From Sphingopyxis sp. (GTDB taxonomy: Bacteria > Pseudomonadota > Alphaproteobacteria > Sphingomonadales > Sphingomonadaceae): a DNA stretch of 61,781 nt. The position numbers and the translations under genes are program-made. Location of the stretch: positions 1 to 61,781 of the forward strand of contig JAGHZY010000026.1 of the NCBI GenBank assembly GCA_017745175.1, read 5' to 3'. Each line of letters starts with the position of its first letter. The stretch's first letter is position 1. Below the pieces are notes generated by a model. The model was given only the letters and a program-made list of their open reading frames with translations, was not told the origin of the DNA and did no database searches. Of this stretch, positions 28,364-36,105 are shown piece after piece.

Positions 28364-30541
28364 ATGACCCGTTCCTTTCGTCCAGTCCTCAAAATCGCGC
28401 TGCTGGCGGCGAGCGCGCTTTCGGTTCCCGCGTTGGCGCAGGAACCCGCCGGCGAACGGAGCGATAGCGACGAAAACGGCCGCCAGGACGACATGATCGT
28501 CGTTTATGGCAGCGGCATCGATCGCAATGCCGCCGCGACCGGGCTCGACCTGACCCCGCGCGAGACGCCGCAGTCGATCACGATCATCACGCGCGAGCAG
28601 ATCGACGACCAGGCAGCGTCGACGGTCGCCGACGTGCTCGAATATACCACGGGGTTGTCGGTGAAGCGCGTCGATCGCGGCCGCAATCTCCTGTCGGCGC
28701 GCGGCTTCGACATTACCGCCTTCCAGCTCGACGGCCTGCCGTTCGCGACGGGCAATGTCGGCCTCGAGGAAACGAGCACGGCGATCTACGACCGCGTCGA
28801 GGTCATCCGCGGGGCGACCGGCCTGCTGCAGGGTGCGGGCGAACCGTCGGCGTCGATCAACATGGTGCGCAAGAAGGCCGACGCACGCGAATTCACCGGC
28901 GAGGTGATGCTCGAAGGGGGGTCGTGGGACCATGCTTCGGGCATGGTCGATATCGGCGCGCCGCTGACCGCCGACGGATCGGTGCGCGCGCGCTTCGTCG
29001 CCGAGGCCTATTCGCAGGATGCCTTCGTCGATCTCGAAAGCAGCAAGGGCCTGACCCTCTACGGCACGATCGCCGCCGGTCTTGGCCCGGGCACGCGGGT
29101 CAGCATCGGGGCAAGCTATCAGCGCGATCAGCGCGACGGGGTGATGTGGGCGCAGCTGCCCTATTGGCATGCCGACGGCACGCGCGCCGACTGGTCGCGC
29201 AAGCGGACCACCGGCGCCGACTGGAACCGGTGGGACACCACCGAAAAGGCGGCGTTCGTGTCGATCGAACAGGATCTGGGCGGAAGCTGGCAGCTTCGCG
29301 GCGACGTCTCCTATTTCGAACAGACCGAGGATTCGAAGCTGATCTGGCTGTGGGGCAGCCCCGACCGCGCGACCGGGCTCGGCATGAATGTGTGGCCCTA
29401 CTGGTATCTCACCAAGCCGAAGCAGTGGAGCGGCAACCTGCAGGTCAAGGGCGACTATCAGCTCTTCGGGCGCCAGCACGAGCTGGTGTTCGGTGCGATG
29501 TACAGCCATCAGAAGGGTGGCTGGACCAACCGCGATCCCGACCCCGCGAGCGTCGCCTCCGTCGGCGATTTCAGCGCGTGGGACGGCAGCTACCCCGAGC
29601 CGGTCTGGCGCGCGCGCTATCGCATGAGCGGGTTCGGTACGACCGAGCAGACCGCGATCTATGGCGTTACGCGCTTCCGGATTCTCGACAGGCTGAAATT
29701 GATCGCCGGGGGGCGGCTGAGTACGTGGACCCGCGACGAGGAGGAGGCGCTCTACACGCCCGAAGCGTACCGGATCGAGCACAAGAATGTCTTCACGCCC
29801 TATGCCGGGCTGATCGTCGACCTGGGCGACTTCCTTTCGGCCTATGCAAGCTACACGAGCATCTTCAATCCACAGACGGCGCGCGACCGCACCGGCCGCT
29901 ATCTCGACCCGCTCGAAGGCGACAATTACGAAGCGGGGCTGAAGGCGGACCTGATGAATGGCCGGCTGCGCGCGTCGGCTGCGGTGTTCCGCGTCGAGCA
30001 GAGCAATTTCGCGGTCCCCGACATCGATCCCGTAACGGGCGATCCCTATTTCATTCCGGGAACGACCGATGCCGCCTCGCGCGCGGCGAAGGGTGTCGTG
30101 TCAAAGGGCTATGAACTTGAAATGCAGGGCGAGCCGCTCGCGGGCTGGGACATCAGCGCGGGGTGGAGCCATTTCAAGGCGAAGGACCCCGACGGCGCCG
30201 ACGTGCAGGCGCATCAGCCGCGGCGCGTGTTCCGCATGGCGACCAAATATGAATTCGGCGGTGCGCTGGGTGGCTTCAGCCTCGGCGGTTCGCTGCGCTG
30301 GGAAAGCCGCCCCCCGCAGACCGCGGCCAATCCCGCCACCGGGGAAACCGAAAAGGTGGGGCAAAAAGCCTATGCGCTCGTCAACCTGATGGGCGCCTAT
30401 GACGTGACCGAGGCGCTGTCGCTGCAGGTCAATGTCAACAATGTCTTCGACAAGGCCTATTACAATACCAACAGCTGGTTCGGCGGCTTTATCTATGGCG
30501 AGCCGCGCAATGTGCGCGTGACCTTGCGATACGGGTTCTGA
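28364..30541 (+). CDS. TonB-dependent siderophore receptor
   Basis: A 725-residue receptor. The signal peptide covers about 1-25 (ends ALAQ). The plug has LTPRETPQSITIITREQI and a typical LEYTTGLSVKRVDRGRNLLSARGFD segment, followed by VEVIRGATGLLQGAGEPSASINMVRKK: the 'TonB-siderophore' subfamily that includes FpvA/FhuE-type proteins. There is no N-terminal STN signalling domain. The barrel ends in RYGF. CGGAGG lies 6 nt upstream of the start at 28364. The iron box at 28305 suggests iron repression. The siderophore is not identifiable; no biosynthesis genes are in the window, so a xenosiderophore is possible. Confidence 0.9.
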   Translation: MTRSFRPVLKIALLAASALSVPALAQEPAGERSDSDENGRQDDMIVVYGSGIDRNAAATGLDLTPRETPQSITIITREQIDDQAASTVADVLEYTTGLSVKRVDRGRNLLSARGFDITAFQLDGLPFATGNVGLEETSTAIYDRVEVIRGATGLLQGAGEPSASINMVRKKADAREFTGEVMLEGGSWDHASGMVDIGAPLTADGSVRARFVAEAYSQDAFVDLESSKGLTLYGTIAAGLGPGTRVSIGASYQRDQRDGVMWAQLPYWHADGTRADWSRKRTTGADWNRWDTTEKAAFVSIEQDLGGSWQLRGDVSYFEQTEDSKLIWLWGSPDRATGLGMNVWPYWYLTKPKQWSGNLQVKGDYQLFGRQHELVFGAMYSHQKGGWTNRDPDPASVASVGDFSAWDGSYPEPVWRARYRMSGFGTTEQTAIYGVTRFRILDRLKLIAGGRLSTWTRDEEEALYTPEAYRIEHKNVFTPYAGLIVDLGDFLSAYASYTSIFNPQTARDRTGRYLDPLEGDNYEAGLKADLMNGRLRASAAVFRVEQSNFAVPDIDPVTGDPYFIPGTTDAASRAAKGVVSKGYELEMQGEPLAGWDISAGWSHFKAKDPDGADVQAHQPRRVFRMATKYEFGGALGGFSLGGSLRWESRPPQTAANPATGETEKVGQKAYALVNLMGAYDVTEALSLQVNVNNVFDKAYYNTNSWFGGFIYGEPRNVRVTLRYGF

Positions 30542-30575
30542 CCGGGCGGTCGCCGCCCGGTCAGGCCGGTCGATG

Positions 30576-31223
30576 TTACGGGACGACGAAGGTCAGGGTC
30601 GAGACGTGCACCGTGCTCGCCACGGTCTTTCCGCCGAGCAGGCGTTCGCCGGCAACCTCGTTGCTCGTCGACAGCAGGTAGCGGCCCTTGCCGCGTTCGG
30701 GAGCGGTGACGACGCCTTTGTCGTCGGCGACATAGGCTTTGCTCCAGCGATCGGGGTCGATCACGGTCAGCTTGGCGCCGGGCAGCGGCTTGCCCTGCCA
30801 GAGCACCGCGAAGCGGTTGCCGTTCGCGGCGACCGGGACGATTTCGAGATCGAGCGCGTGGCGCGTCTCGGTGCGCCCGGCACGCGCGTGATAGACGACG
30901 CCCTGCAGTTTGCCGCCTTCGCCGGCCCAGGGTTCGAAAACATTCTCGTCGACGAGCCGGACATCGCCCGGGGCATGCACCGCGGCCTCGATATGATTGG
31001 TGCGGCGCACGAGCGGGGCAGGGCGGTCACGGCTTTCGGCGAACAGCGTGGGCGCCTTCAGCTTCGGAAATTCGGGATCGCCGCCCTCGGGCACGGCCTC
31101 CGCCGGTTCGCCGAGATAGATGCGCGCGGGCGCATTGCCGTCGCGCTCGATCCATACCTCATGCGCCGTCGCGGGTGACGTGAGGAAGCTGAAGGCCATC
31201 AGGGCGGCGAAAGTCTTCTTCAT
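30576..31223 (-). CDS. DUF4198 domain protein, exported
   Basis: A 215-residue periplasmic protein. The signal peptide ends at TAHE near residue 20. The mature start HEVWIERDG is a hallmark of DUF4198, and the rest is beta-rich, with HALDLEIVPVAANGNRFAVLWQGKPLPGAKLTV resembling a transthyretin-like fold. Family members often sit beside TonB receptors and metal-uptake genes (NikK/cobalt-type). Here it is divergent from the receptor at 31388, and a candidate iron box (31298-31316) lies upstream. The start at 31223 has GGAAGGAT 7 nt upstream. Confidence 0.85.
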   Translation of the reverse strand: MKKTFAALMAFSFLTSPATAHEVWIERDGNAPARIYLGEPAEAVPEGGDPEFPKLKAPTLFAESRDRPAPLVRRTNHIEAAVHAPGDVRLVDENVFEPWAGEGGKLQGVVYHARAGRTETRHALDLEIVPVAANGNRFAVLWQGKPLPGAKLTVIDPDRWSKAYVADDKGVVTAPERGKGRYLLSTSNEVAGERLLGGKTVASTVHVSTLTFVVP

Positions 31224-31297
31224 GGAGGCATCCTTCCTGTCCGGGGGCGCCGCGCCGGCGACGAAGCGCGAATGCCGTGTGGCCAAGGCTGCACTCT

Positions 31298-31316
31298 ATT
31301 GCAAACGATTATTAAT
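31298..31316. promoter_or_regulatory. Possible second iron box in the divergent promoter
   Basis: ATTGCAAACGATTATTAAT shares the 7-5-7 layout of the other boxes, but its arms are weaker. It sits 75 nt upstream of the DUF4198 start and may serve that gene. Lower confidence than the receptor-proximal boxes. Confidence 0.35.
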
Positions 31317-31356
31317 AGCTTGTCATCGCGATGCGTACGCTATAGCCGCCACCCCA

Positions 31357-31375
31357 ATTGAGATTGATTCGCAAA
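31357..31375. promoter_or_regulatory. Fur-like iron box at the receptor start
   Basis: ATTGAGATTGATTCGCAAA, a 7-5-7 inverted repeat with arms ATTGAGA and TCGCAAA. It ends 12 nt before the receptor ATG at 31388, so it would overlap the 5' leader and could act by roadblock. Confidence 0.45.
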
Positions 31376-31387
31376 AAGGGGAACGCC

Positions 31388-33493
31388 ATGACCGTCCGAA
31401 CGATCGCGCTTTGCGGAGCTGCCGCGCTGGCTTTTGCCGTCAATCCGGCTTGGGCGGACGAGGGGGGCGACAATGCGGCGTCGGTCGACGCGGCTGCGGA
31501 TACCGCCGAAGCCGATGCGGGCACGGGCGAGGATGTGATCGTCGTCACCGGTTATACGGGAACGAAGACCGACACCGCGCTGGCCGAATTGCCACAGCCG
31601 ATCAAGGTCATCACCGCCGACCAATATGAGGCGCAGGGCGCGATCAGCATCAGCGACACGGTGAAATATGCCGCCGGCGTTCTCGCCAATCCCTATGGCC
31701 GCGACACCCGCGTCGACGGCTTCAACGTCCGCGGCCTCGACGCGCTGCAGTTCCGCGACGGCATGCGCGACATCTTCTCCTATTATGCCTCGATCACCTC
31801 GGACCCGTATAATTTCTCGCGCGTCGAGATCGTCCGCGGCCCGGCGTCGGTGCTGTTCGGGCAGGGGTCGATCGGCGGCCTCGTCAATCTCGTCAGCAAG
31901 ACGCCCGACTTCACGACGCGCGGCGAAATCAACCTCGTCTATGGCAGCTACGACCGCAAGGAAGTGCTGGGCGACGTCAACCTCGCGCTCGCCGACAATC
32001 TCGCGGTCCGGTTCGTCGGCCGCGCGCGCGACGCCGGCACCTATGTCGACCATGTTCCCGACGACCGCGTGATGTTCGCGCCCTCGATCCGCTGGCAGCC
32101 GACGCCGGACACCGATATTGTGCTGACCGGCCTCTATCAGGAGGACGATACCGGCTCGACCTCGCAATTCCTGCCGATCATCGGCACTTTCCGGCCCAAC
32201 ACGGTCGCCGGCGAACAGCTCGATCGCTACACCTTCGTCGGCAAGGCCGGGTGGGATCGCTATAATGGCCGTTCGCTGCAGGGCGGCGGGTCGATCACGC
32301 ACCGCTTCTCGGACAATGTGAGGCTCAGCCTCAAGGCGCGTTATATCGACAGCGACCTCGAATATAACACCCATTATGCCGACAGCTATACCAACCCGCA
32401 GGATCCCTTCTCGGTCTATGGCACCGACGGTCGCACGATCGCGCTGACCGCGGACGCGAGCGACGCGCGGATGAACGTCTTTTCGACCGACAATAATCTC
32501 CAGTTCAATTTCAACACCGGCGCCAATATCGAGCACAAGCTGCTTGTCGGCATCGACTATAGCTGGAACAAGGTCGCCAAGCGGTACGCCGGCGGGGCCG
32601 AGATCGTCGAGCTCTACGACATCGATTATGACGCGCTGCTGACCTATGATCCCAGCGGCCCCTTCGTCGCGGAAAGCCAGAAGCAGCTGGGCGTCTATAT
32701 CCAGGACCAGATCCGCTTCTTCGACCGCGTCTCGGTCGTGCTCGGCGCGCGCCGCGATCGCGTCACCGGTTCGTCAGGCCAGAAGGACAATGCGACCACC
32801 TTCCGGGCCGGGATCATCGGCGAGATCAGCGCGGGCTTCTCGCCCTTCTTCAGCTATACCGAAAGCTTCCTGCCGGTCGCCGGCCGCATCGACAACGGCG
32901 ACGGAACCTTCGGCGATCCCTACCGGCCGCAGACCGGCACGCAGTACGAAGCGGGCATCAAGTGGCAGCCGACGCCGAACTCGCTCGTCACCGCCACCGC
33001 TTTCAGGATCAGGGAGCGCAACCGTATCCTCTATCTCGCCGCCGGCGGCACCACCCAGTCGGGCAAGCTCAACACCAAGGGCTTCGAGATCGAGGCGAGC
33101 CATACGCTGCCGGGCAATTTCGAGCTGCTCGCCAATTACGGCTATTCGAAGCTCAAGTCGGAAACCAACACCAGCCTCGACTATATGCCGCGCCACACGG
33201 CGTCGTTCTGGTCGACCAAGAGTTTCGGCCTTGCGGACGAAGCGCAGCTGCGTCTCGGCGGCGGCGTCGTCTACAGCGGCAAGAGCGTCTCGACGAGTGA
33301 TATCTGGTCGATCGTCACGCCCTCGCACACGACGGTCGACGCGTTGGCCGAGATCAGCTGGAACAATATGCGTTTCGCGCTCAACGCCACCAACCTGCTC
33401 AACAACAAATATTACGCCTCCTGCCTCGCCCGTGGCGATTGCTTCGTCGGCGCGCCGCGTAATGTCATGGCGACGATCGGCTATCGTTTCTGA
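31388..33493 (+). CDS. TonB-dependent siderophore receptor (FhuA-like class)
   Basis: A 701-residue receptor. The signal peptide covers about 1-24 (ends AWAD). A TonB-box-like EDVIVVTGYT lies near 53-62. The plug has LPQPIKVITADQYE, FNVRGLD and VEIVRGPASVLFGQGSIGGLVNLVSKTP. The late segment with NLLNNKYYASCLARGDCFVGAPR has two cysteines before the C-terminal strand, a pattern seen in the FhuA/ferrichrome-type group. It ends GYRF. The ribosome site is AAGGGG 7 nt upstream of 31388. The DUF3649-PepSY-DUF3325 unit follows on the same strand and should help iron enter or be reduced. Confidence 0.9.
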   Translation: MTVRTIALCGAAALAFAVNPAWADEGGDNAASVDAAADTAEADAGTGEDVIVVTGYTGTKTDTALAELPQPIKVITADQYEAQGAISISDTVKYAAGVLANPYGRDTRVDGFNVRGLDALQFRDGMRDIFSYYASITSDPYNFSRVEIVRGPASVLFGQGSIGGLVNLVSKTPDFTTRGEINLVYGSYDRKEVLGDVNLALADNLAVRFVGRARDAGTYVDHVPDDRVMFAPSIRWQPTPDTDIVLTGLYQEDDTGSTSQFLPIIGTFRPNTVAGEQLDRYTFVGKAGWDRYNGRSLQGGGSITHRFSDNVRLSLKARYIDSDLEYNTHYADSYTNPQDPFSVYGTDGRTIALTADASDARMNVFSTDNNLQFNFNTGANIEHKLLVGIDYSWNKVAKRYAGGAEIVELYDIDYDALLTYDPSGPFVAESQKQLGVYIQDQIRFFDRVSVVLGARRDRVTGSSGQKDNATTFRAGIIGEISAGFSPFFSYTESFLPVAGRIDNGDGTFGDPYRPQTGTQYEAGIKWQPTPNSLVTATAFRIRERNRILYLAAGGTTQSGKLNTKGFEIEASHTLPGNFELLANYGYSKLKSETNTSLDYMPRHTASFWSTKSFGLADEAQLRLGGGVVYSGKSVSTSDIWSIVTPSHTTVDALAEISWNNMRFALNATNLLNNKYYASCLARGDCFVGAPRNVMATIGYRF

Positions 33494-33535
33494 TCCGTCC
33501 CGCGTTCGGGCGATTGAGGCAGGGGGAGTCTGGCT

Positions 33536-33554
33536 ATTGCGAGTCAGTCGCAAT
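33536..33554. promoter_or_regulatory. Fur-like iron box before the PepSY operon
   Basis: ATTGCGAGTCAGTCGCAAT: perfect 7-bp arms (ATTGCGA and TCGCAAT) around GTCAG. It ends 17 nt before the ATG of the DUF3649 gene. It is the best-formed box of the set and indicates a separate, probably iron-controlled, promoter for the inner-membrane unit. Confidence 0.55.
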
Positions 33555-33571
33555 GTTGCGATAGGGGCGCC

Positions 33572-33880
33572 ATGAACAGGGCGGTTCCCATTCGGCGCGG
33601 TGCAGCGTGGCGCGACATCGCGGCGCGTGCGCTCGCCGCGGTGCCGCTCAACTATGCGGTGACCGCCGCGCTGACCATGTTGATCGCACGGCTTCTGCCG
33701 GGCGGTGCCCAGCAGGCGTCGATCGGCGCGACGATATTCTCGTTTGCCATCTTCGCCGCGCTCGCGATGACGGCATTTGCGGTCCGTTCCGCCGCGCGCC
33801 TGTGGGGCGGACTGATCGCGACCGGCGCCATCGCGGCGCTTGCCGACTGGTGCCTTATCGCGTGGGGAGGGCGGCTGTGA
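33572..33880 (+). CDS. DUF3649 domain protein (iron uptake helper)
   Basis: A 102-residue inner-membrane protein with three hydrophobic segments (about 24-42, 50-68, 77-97). It fits DUF3649, whose genes are found with PepSY-type and DUF3325 genes next to siderophore receptors. The stop overlaps the PepSY GTG start (GTGA). The function of the family is unproven; co-occurrence points to reduction or handling of imported iron complexes. Confidence 0.8.
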   Translation: MNRAVPIRRGAAWRDIAARALAAVPLNYAVTAALTMLIARLLPGGAQQASIGATIFSFAIFAALAMTAFAVRSAARLWGGLIATGAIAALADWCLIAWGGRL

Positions 33881-35439
33881 AGAACGGCTTCCGGCAATCG
33901 ATGGCGTGGCTCCACACCTGGACCGGGCTGCTGCTCGGCTGGCTGCTTTTTGCGATCTTCGTCACCGGCACCTCCTCCTATTTTCAGGAGGAGATCACCG
34001 CGTGGATGACGCCCGAAGTGCGCAGCCGTCCCGCCGATGCGCCGGAGAGTTTCGCGGCGGCGACCCGCTGGCTCGCGCGCGAGGCGCCGGGCGCCGGCGA
34101 ATGGTCGATCTATTCGGCGGGCAAGCGTGCTGCCGGACTGCAGCTCTACTGGGTCAATGGCCCCGACGCACCGGCGGACGCGCCGACCTCCGCGCGGCTC
34201 GACGGGGCAGGGCGAAAGAGCGACGCGCGCGAAACGCGCGGCGGCGAATTCCTCTACCGCTTCCACTACGACCTCTATTACATCAACTGGTATTGGGCGC
34301 GCTGGCTCGTCGGCATCGCGGCCATGGCGATGCTCGTCGCGATCCTCTCGGGCATCGTCACGCACAAGAAGATCATCGCCGACTTCTTCCTGCTCCGCCT
34401 CGGCAAGGGGCAGCGGAGTTGGCTCGATGCCCATAATGCGTCGAGCGTCCTCTTCCTGCCCTTCATCCTGATGATCACCTATACCGGGCTCGTGAGCCTC
34501 GCGACACATTATATGCCGTGGGGGATCGCGGCCAACTATGCCAGCGAAGAGAAATTCTTCGAGGCGACCTTTCCGTGGCCGGCTCCGCCCGAAAAGGCCG
34601 GCGCTGCGCCGCTGACCGCCGTGGCGCCGCTGGTCGGGCGCGCCGAGCGCATATGGGGGGCCGGTGCCGGAAGCGTCCGCATCCTCAACCCCGGCGACCG
34701 GACCGCGCGGATCATCGTCTCGACGGCCCCCGATTCGGGCATGACGGTCCGGCAGCGTTCGCTGACCTTCGACGGGGTGACGGGGCGGCTCGTTTCCGGG
34801 CATAATCCATCGGGCGCCGCGACCTCGACCGAGGGCACGATGATCGGGCTGCATGCCGGCCGCTTTGCCAGCGCGGTGCTGCGCACCCTCTATTTCCTCT
34901 CGGGCCTCGCCGGCTGCGTTATGGTCGCTTCGGGACTCATCCTGTGGACGGTCAAGCGCCGCGCCCGATTGCACGACCCCGATCAGCCGCATTTCGGCTT
35001 TCGCCTGGTCGAGAAGCTCAATATCGGCGCGATCGCGGGGCTCCCCTTTGCCATCGCCGTCTATTTTCTCGCCAACCGCCTTTTGCCTGTTGACGGGGCC
35101 GGGCGAAGCGACCGCGAGATCACGGCTTTTTTCGCCGCTTGGGGCGCTGCATTCGTCTGGTCGGCAGTCCGGCCGTCAGCGCGGGCATGGACCGAAGCGC
35201 TCGCAGCGACCGCCGTGGCCTTCGCCCTGATTCCGGTCGCAAGCGCGCTGGTGACCGACCGCTCGCTGGTCGCCAGTCTGGCCGCGCAGGACCGGGTCTT
35301 TGCGGGGTTCGAAATGGCGATGTTGCTCATCGCCGCAGGCTTCGGCGGGGCCGCTTCGAAGGCGCGGCGTCGAGCGACCCGGCCAACGGCCGCAGCGGGC
35401 AGGCGACCCCGGGCATCGTCTGCGACGGAGGTCGCATGA
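33877..35439 (+). CDS. PepSY-associated transmembrane protein (ferric reductase-like)
   Basis: A 520-residue inner-membrane protein. The N-terminus (MAWLHTWTGLLLGWLLFAIFVTGTSSYF) is the hallmark of the PepSY_TM family, with a histidine that may bind haem. Further hydrophobic segments lie near 145-165, 195-215, 330-355 and in the last third. Periplasmic PepSY-like parts fall between them. Homologues near siderophore receptors are thought to reduce ferric siderophores in the periplasm. GTG start at 33877 in the overlap with the DUF3649 gene. It ends in the overlap with the DUF3325 start. Confidence 0.88.
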   Translation: MKNGFRQSMAWLHTWTGLLLGWLLFAIFVTGTSSYFQEEITAWMTPEVRSRPADAPESFAAATRWLAREAPGAGEWSIYSAGKRAAGLQLYWVNGPDAPADAPTSARLDGAGRKSDARETRGGEFLYRFHYDLYYINWYWARWLVGIAAMAMLVAILSGIVTHKKIIADFFLLRLGKGQRSWLDAHNASSVLFLPFILMITYTGLVSLATHYMPWGIAANYASEEKFFEATFPWPAPPEKAGAAPLTAVAPLVGRAERIWGAGAGSVRILNPGDRTARIIVSTAPDSGMTVRQRSLTFDGVTGRLVSGHNPSGAATSTEGTMIGLHAGRFASAVLRTLYFLSGLAGCVMVASGLILWTVKRRARLHDPDQPHFGFRLVEKLNIGAIAGLPFAIAVYFLANRLLPVDGAGRSDREITAFFAAWGAAFVWSAVRPSARAWTEALAATAVAFALIPVASALVTDRSLVASLAAQDRVFAGFEMAMLLIAAGFGGAASKARRRATRPTAAAGRRPRASSATEVA

Positions 35440-35723
35440 TCCATCTGTTTCTCCTGTTTCTCACGACCGCGGGCTTCGCTCTGCTTTGTCTTTCGCGCGA
35501 ACGGCATCAACGCGATCTGGTCGGCCGCAAGGTCGCTGCGAGGACAGCAAATCATGCGCGATGGATCGGCGTGGCGATCCTTGCTGCGGCGTTCGCAATC
35601 GCCGGCAATCGTCTGGGATGGGCCGTCGGTACGCTCGAATGGCTGGGTCTGTCGAGCATAGGTTCGCTCTTGACGATGGCGCTGCTTTCCCGCCGATCCG
35701 GACGCGTTTCCGTGCCTCGTTGA
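35436..35723 (+). CDS. DUF3325 domain protein
   Basis: A 95-residue membrane protein with three hydrophobic segments. RERHQRDLVGRKVAARTA after the first segment, and GWAVGTLEWLG, fit the DUF3325 family, the usual third gene of the DUF3649-PepSY-DUF3325 unit. It is translationally coupled to the PepSY gene (ATGA overlap). Confidence 0.8.
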   Translation: MIHLFLLFLTTAGFALLCLSRERHQRDLVGRKVAARTANHARWIGVAILAAAFAIAGNRLGWAVGTLEWLGLSSIGSLLTMALLSRRSGRVSVPR

Positions 35724-36105
35724 CGAGGCCGACGAAGCCCGAGCGCGTGGCTGAACGTCGGTTTCTGTAAGGTAGGGGCACAAAGCGGCAAGTCCGTTAT
35801 CAGCCAAAATCAACATTATAGGTGGCACGGCCTTTCCGCACACTTCGACGTTACAAACTCCTGGAATGAGCCCTGAGCTTCACGCCAATGCGGAATCCGG
35901 CCGATTTGCTCACGATTACGGGGCCCATCGAAACGGCAACACGGCCTTTTCGATCCGCATCAACTCGTCCTTCGGTCCCGCCCGTCTTTTATATGTAATT
36001 TTATCGACTTGGATCATGCCGGCGATCGACCCGAAACCGTAATTTCCCGCCCCTAGGCGCTCGGTTGCAAAAACAAACCTTCTTGCTCGATTAGGGGGAA
36101 AATCT
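35724..36105. other. Gene-free stretch upstream of the receptor gene
   Basis: About 380 bp without a credible gene. The part from 35980 to 36100 is more AT-rich and should hold the receptor promoter. I see no iron box, PHO-type repeat or terminator I can support. Confidence 0.5.
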
